Shown here one piece after another: positions 26,780-36,331 of a stretch of DNA of 64,000 nt. Position numbers and translations under genes: made by a program. The DNA is from CAJCIS01 sp965276755 (GTDB lineage Bacteria; Pseudomonadota; Alphaproteobacteria; Acetobacterales; Acetobacteraceae), in the NCBI GenBank assembly GCA_965276755.1, contig OZ255625.1:992001-1056000 (forward strand). The letters are read 5' to 3'. The notes below the pieces were generated by a model. That model did not search any database. It was not told where the DNA came from and saw only the letters and a program-made list of their open reading frames with translations. Position 1 is the first letter of the stretch. Each line of letters opens with the position of its first letter.

Positions 26780-27559
26780 ATGCACCCGCACCTGCAAACC
26801 GAGCGCGCCGGCAACGTCGCCATCATCCGCCTCAACGATCCCGCCACGCTCAACGCGTTGACCATGCCCCTGACCGACGCCATTCACGAGGCAGTCCAGG
26901 ACGCCGCCCACTCCGCCCGCGCCATGCTCCTGTGCGCCGCCGGCCGCGCTTTCTGCTCGGGCGCAAACCTCACCGCCACCGCCCCGACACTAGGCGAAAA
27001 ACGGGACGCCGGCGCCGCGCTCGAACACCACATAAACCCCCTGATGCGCACCCTGCGCGACTTGCCCATCCCCTGGATTTCGGCCGTCCAAGGGGCGGCC
27101 GCCGGCGTCGGCGCCAGCCTGGCGCTGTCAGCTGATCTCATCATCGCCGGCGAGACCGCCTACTTCCTCCAAGCCTTCCGCCGCATCGGCCTGGTGCCGG
27201 ACGGGGGCGCCACCTGGTTGCTCAGCCAGGCCGTGGGCCGCGTCCGCGCCATGGAACTCATGCTGCTCGGCGAAAAACTCCCCGCCGACAAAGCCCGCGC
27301 CTGGGGCCTGATCAATCGCGTCGTCCCGGACGAGGACCTCCAATCCACAGCCCTGACCCTGGCCACCGAGCTCGCCGCCGGCCCCACCCTCTCGCTCGGC
27401 CTGATCCGCCGCGCCGCCTGGGCCGCCACCAGCACGGATCTTAACGCTGCCCTGGCCACCGAGCGCACCCTGCAAACCCAGGCCGGTCACACCGCCGACT
27501 TTGCCGAGGGAGTCACTGCCTTTTTTGAAAAACGCCCAGCCAACTTTACCGGCGCCTAA
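26780..27559 (+). CDS. Enoyl-CoA hydratase/isomerase family protein (PaaG-like)
   Basis: A 259-residue crotonase. The CoA-binding and oxyanion segments are visible: LNDPATLNALTMPLTDAI, FCSGANLTATAPTL and VQGAAAGVGASLALSADLII, followed by FRRIGLVPDGGATWLLSQAV. The PDGG stretch has Asp where PaaG-type isomerases have their acid and classical hydratases have Glu, so isomerase-like chemistry is possible. Length is normal. The acyl-CoA dehydrogenase follows on the same strand, separated by an R1 repeat. Confidence 0.9.
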   Translation: MHPHLQTERAGNVAIIRLNDPATLNALTMPLTDAIHEAVQDAAHSARAMLLCAAGRAFCSGANLTATAPTLGEKRDAGAALEHHINPLMRTLRDLPIPWISAVQGAAAGVGASLALSADLIIAGETAYFLQAFRRIGLVPDGGATWLLSQAVGRVRAMELMLLGEKLPADKARAWGLINRVVPDEDLQSTALTLATELAAGPTLSLGLIRRAAWAATSTDLNAALATERTLQTQAGHTADFAEGVTAFFEKRPANFTGA

Positions 27560-27610
27560 AAGGAAGAAGTTCTTTTTTGAAAAAAAGAACCAAAAAACTT
27601 TTGAAAGTTT
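27560..27610. repeat. R1 dispersed palindrome (reverse)
   Basis: AAGGAAGAAGTTC, hairpin TTTTTTGAAAAAAA, then GAACCAAAAAACTTTTG, between the crotonase and acyl-CoA dehydrogenase genes. Confidence 0.85.
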
Positions 27611-27614
27611 AGCT

Positions 27615-28787
<1,173 letters not shown>

Positions 28788-28821
28788 ACATCTGCGTGGG
28801 CTGGCCCATTGTCGAGACTGC

Positions 28822-29346
28822 ATGGCGAGCCTGAGCATGCTGCGTCCGGTCCTATTCTTCGTGGCGGCCATGGCGACACAGGCCTGTGCGCAGCAGGCCG
28901 CAACAGCACCAGATGACCTTTCACCAACGTTCGAGCACCTGATTGAACGCAAGACCCAGCTTCCACTCGTTTTGCAAGACGCAAGCGGGGACCGCGTCAA
29001 GGTCACGCTCGATGCCACATCGCAAGGCAATGGAACGCTGCAAGCAGCCAATCTGCTTCTGCGTGTTTTCGACACTCACCTTGACGACTTGCTCTATGAT
29101 GGTGGCGCCCTGCAGGTTCGCCTGGCGCGGCTGGACTCATCCGATCGGCTAGCCCTGCTTGTTTTCGGCCACGTGCTGCACTTCAGGCCGGGTAACGACA
29201 ACCCGGACAAGCCGGACTCCTCGGAAGACGTGCTGTTCATCTATACGGTTCAATGCCCCGTAGGTCGCTTCGTGCAGGCCTACAGATCGGCCAGCTTCGA
29301 TATTGCCTTGCAAACAAAGCTGCAGGGTCGCCAACCTTGCTCCTGA
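28822..29346 (+). CDS. Secreted protein of unknown function
   Basis: About 174 residues beginning with a signal-like segment (LRPVLFFVAAMATQACAQQA; Cys near the cleavage site, so a lipoprotein is possible). The mature part has a regular beta-like pattern (LVLQDASGDRVKVTLDATS) and two late Cys residues (VQCPVGRF and the final QPCS) that could pair. No family recognised. It follows the dehydrogenase with the start about 35 bases after its stop and is convergent with the GloVer-repeat gene. Confidence 0.6.
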   Translation: MASLSMLRPVLFFVAAMATQACAQQAATAPDDLSPTFEHLIERKTQLPLVLQDASGDRVKVTLDATSQGNGTLQAANLLLRVFDTHLDDLLYDGGALQVRLARLDSSDRLALLVFGHVLHFRPGNDNPDKPDSSEDVLFIYTVQCPVGRFVQAYRSASFDIALQTKLQGRQPCS

Positions 29347-29469
29347 CGCTACTGCCCCTGTCCCCACGGTTTCACCGGCCCAACACTCAGGCCGCCGCAG
29401 AGATCACACCCTGCGCTTGGCACAGAAAGCCCAGCGACCACGGCAGTACAACTCGCCTGATGACGGCTT

Positions 29470-30630
29470 CTATGGTGCCAGTTTGAACACGGTTCCGCAG
29501 CCGTTTCCATTGTTGCACGCCGTGTTGCCGCCAAGCGTCGTTGTGCCGTACAGGTAGCCGTTCGCGTAGGTCAGCCCGCCGATCGGCAGGCCGCCATCGG
29601 CACCTCCTGTAAAAGTGTACAAGACGGTTTCGATACCGGTCGCCGGATCGACCTTGAACACCGTGCCGCAACCGTTTGTTTCGCACCCTGAATTGGCCCC
29701 GCGGTCGGCGCCGTAGAGGAAGCCGTTCACCCATATCAGGCCAGTCTGTGGGCCGTGGCCATCGGCGCCGCCCGTGAACGCGTAGAGAACTTTTTCGCGA
29801 CGCGTGTTGACATCGACCTGAAAGACGGTGCCGCAGCCGGAGCCGCAGCCCGATCCGCCCCGATAAGTCGTGCCGTACATGAATTGACCATGCAACGCGG
29901 TGGCGCCGGTGGGCCCACCGCCCTGTGCGCCGTCATTGAACAGAAAGAGCGTGGTCAGGCTTAGCGTGGCCAGATCCACTTTGTACGCTTTACCGCTTCT
30001 ATACGGCCCGCCTTGATAGAGACTGCCATAAAGCATGCCGTTCCGATAAGTCACGCTATCGGGAAAGAGACTGTTATTATGGAAGGAAACCAGGGTCGTC
30101 AGCATACCCGAGGCGGCATCGACCCTGAACAGTGTACTCCCGGTTGTGCCGTAGAGAGTTCCACCATGCACGGTCAGGCTTGCGGCCGGCGCGCTTTGTC
30201 GCGCGTTGCGGAAATCAACAAGTATCTTCTCGGCGCCGGTATGGGGGTCAACGCTGAAGAGCGTGCCGAAATCCTTGGGTCCGCCCTCGCTCGTCAGGCC
30301 GAACAGCTTATCGCCCTCATACACAACGCCTGCTAGCGGGTAACCCCCGTCGTGCGGATAGCCGGCGAAGTTGTGGAGCACGGTTTCCTTGCCTGAAGCC
30401 GCGTTGACGGCGAACACCGTGCCGCAAGTGTATCCCCTATAACAGGTCACGTCGCCGCCCTGGAATGTCGTGCCATAGAGCGTGCCATCGTGATAGATGA
30501 GTGGCGCTTCGGGAAACGCCCCATCGGTTCCGTCAAATCCGAACAGCGTCGTGAGAGGCTGCGCGGCAAGCAGCGACGGTATTGCTGTCAAGGCCGTCAG
30601 GATTATGGCAACACTGTTACGGCGGCCCAT
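29470..30630 (-). CDS. Secreted GloVer-repeat protein
   Basis: A 386-residue exported protein built almost entirely from about eight repeats of roughly 45 residues with the pattern 'GxxPxxGL...GxLYGTTxxGG...GTVFxVxxxTGxExVLYxFxGG', seen for example as GTLYGTTFQGGDVTC, FLYGADRGANSGC and YLYGTTTLGGNTAC. This is the 'GloVer' tandem repeat, thought to form a beta-propeller. Start at 30630: GGAGG upstream and signal peptide MGRRNSVAIILTALTAIPSL. Repeats contain paired Cys residues. Function unknown; surface or periplasmic binding protein is likely. Confidence 0.85.
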   Translation of the reverse strand: MGRRNSVAIILTALTAIPSLLAAQPLTTLFGFDGTDGAFPEAPLIYHDGTLYGTTFQGGDVTCYRGYTCGTVFAVNAASGKETVLHNFAGYPHDGGYPLAGVVYEGDKLFGLTSEGGPKDFGTLFSVDPHTGAEKILVDFRNARQSAPAASLTVHGGTLYGTTGSTLFRVDAASGMLTTLVSFHNNSLFPDSVTYRNGMLYGSLYQGGPYRSGKAYKVDLATLSLTTLFLFNDGAQGGGPTGATALHGQFMYGTTYRGGSGCGSGCGTVFQVDVNTRREKVLYAFTGGADGHGPQTGLIWVNGFLYGADRGANSGCETNGCGTVFKVDPATGIETVLYTFTGGADGGLPIGGLTYANGYLYGTTTLGGNTACNNGNGCGTVFKLAP

Positions 30631-30841
30631 GTCAACCTCCATGACGTCCCCTGACCGTGCCGTATCCCTCCGCGAAAAGCAACGCCGATTTAACCTGCGA
30701 ACGCATGAAGGCAACCTCTTTCGGCCGCCTTGCCAGGCAGATTTCCGCATCGCCTCTCAGCGCAGTGCTCGTTGGGTCAAGCGATCGGGTTTAGGCGATT
30801 CAGCTTGGCAAAAACCCTGGTGCCGTCAAACCCGAACCGCG

Positions 30842-31227
30842 CTAAATCCCGCTTCCACAAATCAAATGTCGCGAAAGCGCCTCGGCATCCACACCGTCCA
30901 GGCATCTCACGTTGATTGCCCAGCCATCAAATCGGGCCACCCCGCGCGCAGCCTTGGCCGCCATTGAATGGCTCGGCCGGCGGAATGGCAAAATGCGCAT
31001 GTCGGGCAGAAATACTCCGCCGCTGTACAGCTACCCCAGCGATAGACGGAGAGCCGATCCAACGCCGTCTCGACGCGCATGTCTTCGTCGGCAACGCGGA
31101 AATTTAATGCACCACGCTTGCGGCACACCGAACAGTCACACACCCGAACATGGTCGATGTCGGCCGCAACCGTAAAGCGCACGAAGCCGCAATGACATGA
31201 GCCGGAATAGGACTTCTTCGCTGCCAT
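30842..31227 (-). pseudogene. GFA-family protein, one-base frameshift
   Basis: A member of the GFA (glutathione-dependent formaldehyde-activating, Mss4-like) family. From the ATG at 31227 the frame reads AAKKSYSGSCHCGFVRFTV, CDCSVCRKRGAL and EYFCPTC, the zinc-ligand pattern. After that the frame runs out of family sequence, but the next frame resumes at once with ILPFRRPSH and later DGWAINVRCLDGVDAEALSR, the expected GFA C-terminus, up to the stop at 30842. A single missing base near 30997 (where TCG-I would be expected) explains it. Either a recent pseudogene or a sequencing error. Confidence 0.75.
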
Positions 31228-31270
31228 GCCGCTTGCCTCGCCCCACACGCCCCCCTACCTTCCCCGCCCC

Positions 31271-32164
31271 ATGCCAACGACCCCCACCCTGCGCGGCTCC
31301 ATGACCGCCCTGATCACACCCATGACCAACACGGGCGACATCGACGCCCAAGCCGCCACCGCCTTCATCGACTGGCAAATCACCCAGGGCACATCCGCCA
31401 TCGTCCCCGCCGGCACCACCGGCGAATCCCCCACCCTCACCCACGAAGAACACCGCCGCATCATCGAAATCGCCGTGCACGCCGCCGCCGGCCGCGTCCC
31501 GGTCATTGCCGGCGCCGGCTCCAACAGCACCGCCGAGGCCATCGACCTGGCCACCCACGCACGAGGGGCCGGCGCGGACGCGGTCATGGTCGTCACCCCC
31601 TACTACAACAAGCCCAGCCAGGAGGGCCTCTACCGCCACTACATGGCCATCGCCGATGCCGCCCGACTGCCGCTCATCATCTACAACATCCCCAGCCGCA
31701 GCGTCATCGACATGACGCCCGAAACCATGGCCCGCCTCGCCACCCACCCCAACATCGTCGGCGTCAAGGACGCCACCGCCAACCTCGCCCGCCCGCTGCA
31801 CACCGCCGCCCTTTGCGGCCCCGATTTCATCCAGCTCTCCGGCGAGGACCACACCGCCCTCTCCTTCCTCGCCGCCGGCGGCGCAGGCTGCATCTCAGTC
31901 ACCGCGAACGCCGCCCCCACCCTATGCGCGTCTATGCACGCCGCCTGGGCTGCGGGCCGCCTGGCCGACGCCATGGCCATCCAGGCCCGCCTCCTCCCCC
32001 TGCACGACGCCATGTTCTGCGAACCCAGCCCCGGCCCCGCCAAATTCGCCGTCTCCCTCCTCAGCAGCACGACCCCGCACGTGCGCCTCCCACTCGCCCC
32101 CATTACCGAGGCCGCGCAAACCCGCGTGCGCGCCGCCATGGCCGGCCTTGGGCTGCTCGGCTAG
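31271..32164 (+). CDS. dapA: 4-hydroxy-tetrahydrodipicolinate synthase
   Basis: A 297-residue TIM-barrel aldolase of the lysine/diaminopimelate pathway (pyruvate plus aspartate semialdehyde). Segments: RGSMTALITPMTNTGDIDAQ, the phosphate loop VPAGTTGESPTLTHEEH, VVTPYYNKPSQEGLYRHY with the catalytic Tyr, IYNIPSRSVIDMTPETM and the Schiff-base Lys in IVGVKDATANLARPL. I start at the ATG at 31271. smpB follows about 100 bases later, a frequent dapA-smpB arrangement in alphaproteobacteria. Confidence 0.96.
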   Translation: MPTTPTLRGSMTALITPMTNTGDIDAQAATAFIDWQITQGTSAIVPAGTTGESPTLTHEEHRRIIEIAVHAAAGRVPVIAGAGSNSTAEAIDLATHARGAGADAVMVVTPYYNKPSQEGLYRHYMAIADAARLPLIIYNIPSRSVIDMTPETMARLATHPNIVGVKDATANLARPLHTAALCGPDFIQLSGEDHTALSFLAAGGAGCISVTANAAPTLCASMHAAWAAGRLADAMAIQARLLPLHDAMFCEPSPGPAKFAVSLLSSTTPHVRLPLAPITEAAQTRVRAAMAGLGLLG

Positions 32165-32183
32165 GGATGGGCAAAATGCAGGA

Positions 32184-32229
32184 AGGATTGCGTGGACCGA
32201 GCCGGTCCCCCCAAACCCCCCGTCAATTG
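32184..32229. repeat. R3 dispersed repeat, variant tip
   Basis: GGATTGCGTGGACCGAGCCG then GTCCCCCCAAACCCCCCGTC: the conserved R3 arm with a different hairpin tip, between dapA and smpB. Confidence 0.7.
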
Positions 32230-32266
32230 ATGGCCTGCGCGCCGGCAATGCTTTAGACCCCTGCGA

Positions 32267-32752
32267 ATGGCCAAGGAAAAGAAGAAGTCGAGCCTGATCT
32301 CGCACGGCATGGCTGCCCAGAACCGCAAGGCGCGGTTCGACTACACCATTAAGGAAACGCTGGAAGCCGGCCTCGTCCTGCGCGGCCCGGAGGTCAAATC
32401 CCTTCGCCACGGCCGCGCCACCATTACCGAAGCCTGGGCCGGCGAACGCGAGGGCGAAGTCTATCTCTTCAACGCCTACATCCCCGAATACCAGGCGGGC
32501 GTCCTCTCCCGCTTCGAACCCCGCGGCATGCGCAAGCTCCTGTTGCACAAGAAGGAAGCCGCCAAACTCCTGGGTGCGGTCGCCCGCAACGGCTACACGC
32601 TCGTGCCGCTTGACATCCATTTTAATGACAAGGGCATGGCCAAGGTCACGCTGGGGTTGGGGCAGGGGCGTAATAAGGCGGACAAGCGGCATGCGATCGC
32701 GGATCGGGACTGGGCGCGGGACAAGGCTCGGTTGATGCGGGATCGGGGGTAA
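32267..32752 (+). CDS. smpB: SsrA-binding protein SmpB
   Basis: A 161-residue OB-fold protein that brings tmRNA to stalled ribosomes. Family segments: AAQNRKARFDYTIKETLEAG, VLRGPEVKSLRHGRATITEA, LFNAYIPEYQAG, RKLLLHKKEAAKLLG and the basic C-terminal tail KADKRHAIADRDWARDKARL. Length is normal. The ssrA gene is not recognised in the window; directly downstream is an R1 repeat split by the IS1595-family transposon. Confidence 0.96.
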   Translation: MAKEKKKSSLISHGMAAQNRKARFDYTIKETLEAGLVLRGPEVKSLRHGRATITEAWAGEREGEVYLFNAYIPEYQAGVLSRFEPRGMRKLLLHKKEAAKLLGAVARNGYTLVPLDIHFNDKGMAKVTLGLGQGRNKADKRHAIADRDWARDKARLMRDRG

Positions 32753-32795
32753 GGAAGGAAGCAGTTCTTTTTTGAAAAAAAGAACCAAAAACTTT
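32753..32795. repeat. R1 copy interrupted by the transposon, with left target duplication
   Basis: AAGGAAGCAGTTC, hairpin TTTTTTGAAAAAAA, GAACCAAAAACTTT, then the transposon. Its last eight bases (32788-32795, AAAACTTT) recur at 37305-37312 directly after the transposon, followed by TGTCAG. The two halves reconstitute a normal R1 unit. Confidence 0.9.
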
Positions 32796-32819
32796 GGTAA
32801 TAACATACTTGACTCAGTA
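32796..32819. repeat. Left terminal inverted repeat of the IS1595 element
   Basis: 24 bases beginning GGTAATAACATACTTG and ending CTCAGTA, identical to the reverse complement of 37281-37304. Its last base is the A of the passenger gene's ATG, so the passenger begins directly at the transposon end. Confidence 0.95.
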
Positions 32820-33595
32820 TGGAGCCAAAGCTAATGCTTCCTTATAGATCAGACGATCTTCGCCTCCAAGGGCACTGGACCGAGAAGAGGCTGAGAAATG
32901 GAGCGTTAGTTCCATGCTGGGAGCCGCCTATGCCGCGCATATCGGATACAATCCTTGAAAGCATTTTTTACCTTTACCCGTCACTTTCATCAGCGGAAAG
33001 TGGCGAGAGCTTTGGCGGGTGTGGTTTTTTAGTTACATTTCCGTTTGACAGGGCAAAACAGAATCATCTCTATGCAGTGACAAATCGTCATGTAGTAGAT
33101 AGTGGCGCTTTAACGTTCCGCTTATATACCAAAGACCTTGGGTTGCTCCCAATTGATAGCGATGAACGAAAATGGTTCAGGCATCCCGATGGCGATGACC
33201 TTGCTATTCTTCTGATTGATTTTCCCTTGCATTTTAACTGTACGGCTATGACGTGGAGACTAATGCAAACTGTCACAAAGGAGTTGATACAGGAATACGA
33301 CATCGGCGTAGGAGAAGAGGCATTTTCTGTCGGGCGCCTTGTTGACCATGACGGAAAGCAGCAGCATTCGCCTGTAGTCCGGTTCGGCAATATAGCTCAA
33401 ATGCCTGGCGAAAAAATCAGACAAGATACCGGCTTTATGCAGGAGAGTTATCTTGTTGAGGGCCGATCCGTTGGCGGCTACAGCGGCTCTCCGGTTTTCA
33501 TGTTTATACCCCCTTGGGCTGTGCGGCCTGGAAAGGCATCAGTGGAAAGTGCACATCATGGCCCTTGGTTTCTCGGCGTAAACTGGGGCCACTTA

Positions 33596-34918
33596 GGGTT
33601 TGTCAGGAAATAGCTGAATCGGGTTGCGCTTGCGGGTAAGTGGGGGGATTCCCCGGTCACGGAGCGCTTTCGTAGCGTGCGTACATGATTGATACCAGCG
33701 CCATTCGTGATCGTTTTGTTTCTCTTGCCCCGCATCTTGATGAACGAGGCCGTCGCTCCTTCGCTGCGGCCGAGGCGCGTTCGGCCGGGTATGGCGGGAT
33801 CGCCGCTGTTGCCCGGGCGACCGGTATTGCACCGAGCACGATCGGCCGGGGCTTGGACGAGCTTGCTGGCGTCGCCGAGGTGCCAACTGACCGCAATCGC
33901 CGTCCCGGAGGCGGCCGCAAAGCGTTGACCGCGACAGACCCGGCACTGCTGGACGATTTGTTGGCGCTGGTCAGCCCGAGTGAACGCGGCGACCCGATGT
34001 CGCCCCTGCGCTGGACCTGCAAAGGCCTACGCCGCCTGGCTGCTGAATTGCGCGCCATGGGGCATAAAATCAGCCACACCGTGGTTGGCGAATTGCTCCG
34101 CGGCCAGAAATTCAGCCTCCAGGCCAACAGCAAGACCCGCGAAGGTGACAGCCACCCGGATCGCGATGCGCAATTCGCCCACATCAATACGAGCATCAGC
34201 CGCGCCCTGGCCGAGCAGCAGCCGGTGATATCCGTCGACACGAAGAAGAAGGAGCTTGTCGGCGACTTCAAGAATGCTGGCCGGGAATGGCGGCCACAGG
34301 GTGATCCCGAGGAGGTCCGCGTGCACGACTTCCTGATCAAGGAGATTGGTCGGGCGGTGCCATATGGAATCTACGATCTGGCCGCCAATGCCGGCTGGGT
34401 CAGCGTCGGCATCGATCACGACACTGCGCAATTCGCCGTGCAGACAATCCGCAACTGGTGGCACGGGGTCGGGTGCAAGCGCTATCCGGGCGCGCGCCAC
34501 CTGACGATCACCGCCGATGGTGGCGGCAGCAACGGCTCGCGCGTGCGCTTATGGAAGCGTGAACTGCAAAAGCTGTCCAATGAACTCGGCATCAAGATCC
34601 GCGTCCACCACCTGCCGCCGGGCACCAGCAAATGGAACAAGATTGAGCATCGGCTGTTCTCATTCATCAGCATGAACTGGCGCGCCAAGCCGCTTGTCAG
34701 CTATCGCGTCATGGTGGACCTGATCAGCGCGACCACGACCAAGACCGGCCTGACCGTGCAGTGTGAACTCGACACCAGCACCTACCCAAAAGGGATTGTG
34801 GTGAACGATCAGGAAATGTCCGAACTCAACATCCTACGCGACGAGTTCCACGGCGAATGGAACTACACGCTCCAACCTTGCAACAAAACAGGTCGCGCGG
34901 TTAATTCCTGACAGACCC
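33596..34918. mobile_element. ISAzo13-family insertion sequence
   Basis: A 1323-bp element with imperfect inverted repeats (GGGTTTGTCAGGAAATAG at the left; GGGTCTGTCAGGAATTAA inward from the right), bordered by TTA on both sides (33593-33595 and 34919-34921). It contains one complete transposase gene and lies in the peptidase passenger. Confidence 0.85.
33685..34911 (+). CDS. ISAzo13-family transposase
   Basis: A 408-residue transposase of the ISAzo13 (IS630-related) group. N-terminal helix-turn-helix region LDERGRRSFAAAEARSAGYG and VARATGIAPSTIGRGLDEL; the DDE domain follows, with PVISVDTKKKELVGDF (first Asp), HLTITADGGGSNGSRVRLWK (second) and HHLPPGTSKWNKIEHRLFSF (Glu). The stop codon lies within the right inverted repeat. 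All key acidic residues are present, so the element appears intact. Confidence 0.93.
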   Translation: MIDTSAIRDRFVSLAPHLDERGRRSFAAAEARSAGYGGIAAVARATGIAPSTIGRGLDELAGVAEVPTDRNRRPGGGRKALTATDPALLDDLLALVSPSERGDPMSPLRWTCKGLRRLAAELRAMGHKISHTVVGELLRGQKFSLQANSKTREGDSHPDRDAQFAHINTSISRALAEQQPVISVDTKKKELVGDFKNAGREWRPQGDPEEVRVHDFLIKEIGRAVPYGIYDLAANAGWVSVGIDHDTAQFAVQTIRNWWHGVGCKRYPGARHLTITADGGGSNGSRVRLWKRELQKLSNELGIKIRVHHLPPGTSKWNKIEHRLFSFISMNWRAKPLVSYRVMVDLISATTTKTGLTVQCELDTSTYPKGIVVNDQEMSELNILRDEFHGEWNYTLQPCNKTGRAVNS

Positions 34919-34921
34919 TTA

Positions 34922-35949
34922 GAGTCTGACTCGAATCGGCATTGTAACAGGCTAAACCGTTGATCTCATTCGGGATCAAGATGATACCGCCCCCAGCCTG
35001 CGCGACATCAGCTTGACGCTGGCGATGTAGAGCCAAGTCGTGGCGCTTGCGATGCTCGCCTCCACATCCTTTGCCAGGCGCCGGTTGCGACTCAACCAGG
35101 CAATCGTGCGTTCCACCACCCAGCGGCGCGGTAACAGGACAAAGCCTTTCGCCGCGTCGGAGCGCTTGACGATCTCGATCGTCCAATCGCCTTTGCCCAT
35201 CAACGCGTTTTTCAGCTTGTCGCCGGCGTAACCACCATCGGCAAACACATGACGCAGCCAGGGATAGAGGTGGCGCACGCTTTCCAACAGCATCGGTGCG
35301 CCGTCGCGATCCTGCACGTCCGCGGGATGCACGATCATGCCCACGGGCAGACCAATGGTGTCGGTCAGAAGATGCCGTTTGCGGCCTTTGATCATCTTCT
35401 CGGCCGCATAGCCGCGCGGACCGCCGGACTCCGTGGTTTTGACCGATTGGCTGTCGATCACCCCGCCTGTCGGGCTCGCCTCGCGGCCGGCCGCCTCGCG
35501 CACAGCCATCAGCATGACATGATTGATCGTTTGCCAAAGCGCGTTGTCTCGCCAGGCGTAGAAGTAACGCTGCACGGTCGTGTAGGGCGGGAACCCCTTT
35601 GGCAACATGCGCCACTGGCAGCCCGACTGGATGATGTAGAAGATGGCATTGACGACCTCTCGCAGGTCATGCGCGCGCCGGCGCCCGCAGCTGGCGGGGG
35701 CAGGCATATGCGGCTCGATGAGCGTCCATTCCTGATCGGTGGTATCGCTTGCATAGCGCAGCCCATCTCGCTGATACTGCGGGCGCGTGATTTCAGTCCA
35801 GGCCATGTATTTCCCTCGGGTCTTCGCAAACGCGAGAGAATCGTAGCCGCTGAAATCACGCAACCCCTGTCTTGAAGCTAGACGGCCGGAATCGGTAAAC
35901 GGCTGAAAAGACTCGGGACTGCGTTGCAGAACCGTTCCGGGTCAGCCTC
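34922..35949. mobile_element. IS5-family insertion sequence
   Basis: A 1028-bp element with imperfect inverted repeats (GAGTCTGACTCGAATCGG at the left; GAGGCTGACCCGGAACGG inward from the right), flanked by TTA at 34919-34921 and 35950-35952, matching the three-base TNA target of the IS1031 group. Its left border TTA is also the right border of the ISAzo13 element, so the two are directly abutted. Confidence 0.85.
34976..35806 (-). CDS. IS5-family transposase
   Basis: A 276-residue transposase. N-terminal DUF4096-type segment (TDQEWTLIEPHMPAPASCGR, YIIQSGCQWRMLPKGFPPY), then the DDE domain with GGVIDSQSVKTTESGG (Asp), HVFADGGYAGDKLKN (Asp) and RRWVVERTIAWLSRNRRLAK (Glu). The ATG at 35806 is preferred over the longer frame because it gives the usual MAWTEITR start. 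The gene is complete and in one frame, unlike some IS5 elements that need frameshifting. Confidence 0.94.
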   Translation of the reverse strand: MAWTEITRPQYQRDGLRYASDTTDQEWTLIEPHMPAPASCGRRRAHDLREVVNAIFYIIQSGCQWRMLPKGFPPYTTVQRYFYAWRDNALWQTINHVMLMAVREAAGREASPTGGVIDSQSVKTTESGGPRGYAAEKMIKGRKRHLLTDTIGLPVGMIVHPADVQDRDGAPMLLESVRHLYPWLRHVFADGGYAGDKLKNALMGKGDWTIEIVKRSDAAKGFVLLPRRWVVERTIAWLSRNRRLAKDVEASIASATTWLYIASVKLMSRRLGAVSS

Positions 35950-36145
35950 TTAGTGAAATGGCAGCCCGTTTGCGACGCTGCCGGACGGCCTATACAGAAC
36001 CACGGCATGAAAATCGCCCAAAATACTGGGATGATGACAGTTGTTCCGGCTTGGAAGCTGCATGAGATGCTTGAGCACCCTAAGATGAAAGAAGAACGAG
36101 TAGCGCGAGAAGACATTGTGTTGGGCAGGGGGCCGCCATTGGCGG

Positions 36146-36325
36146 TCAGCGATCTTGCGTCCTACTCTCCTCATGCTGACGCTGCATCTCCTTCAATTCT
36201 TCCTGGCTGACACTAAGCAGCCTCCGGGTAAGCTCCTTAAATTTATTTTGCGGCGGCACAGCGCAGTCGTTTGCGGCTTCCGCCACGATGTTGTCGTTTT
36301 TTTCACGCGAGGGCTTCTCCGCCAT
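36146..36325 (-). CDS. 59-aa accessory ORF of the IS1595 element
   Basis: A short gene not present in long-ORF lists: ATG at 36325, stop at 36146. It encodes a charged, helical 59-residue protein, MAEKPSREKNDNIVAEAAND at the start and FKELTRRLLSVSQEELKEMQ near the end. Small proteins with the pattern 'FK.L...L..V...EL' regularly follow IS1595-type transposases; their role is unknown. It starts 7 bases after the transposase stop and overlaps the 3' end of the convergent peptidase passenger by 65 bases. Confidence 0.65.
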   Translation of the reverse strand: MAEKPSREKNDNIVAEAANDCAVPPQNKFKELTRRLLSVSQEELKEMQRQHEESRTQDR

Positions 36326-36331
36326 TTCCGG

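Larger units (their letters stand above)
32819..36210 (+). pseudogene. Trypsin-like serine peptidase passenger, split by two ISs
   Basis: The 5' part (32819-33595) encodes 259 residues with a trypsin-like triad: His91 in AVTNRHVVDSG, Asp127 in HPDGDDLAILLID, Ser222 in VGGYSGSPVF. After LGVNWGHL at the TTA codon 259 the gene is cut. It resumes at 35953 in frame with VKWQPVCDAAGRPIQNHG and VVPAWKLHEMLEHPKMKEE to the stop at 36210, the expected C-terminal family segment. Removing both ISs and the extra TTA copies restores a 344-residue frame. The sequence is much less GC-rich than the host genes. As it stands the gene makes a truncated product ending GFVRK. The intact form may process or sense proteins; its role in the transposon is unknown. 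Confidence 0.85.

Noticed and set aside
32753..33600. An ssrA (tmRNA) gene next to smpB
   Set aside because: No tRNA-like ends or tag-coding sequence found between smpB and the secreted-protein gene, inside or outside the transposon.
32819..33613. The 264-codon peptidase as a complete gene
   Set aside because: Its last five codons (GFVRK) are the inverted repeat of the ISAzo13 element; the true C-terminus lies at 35953-36210.
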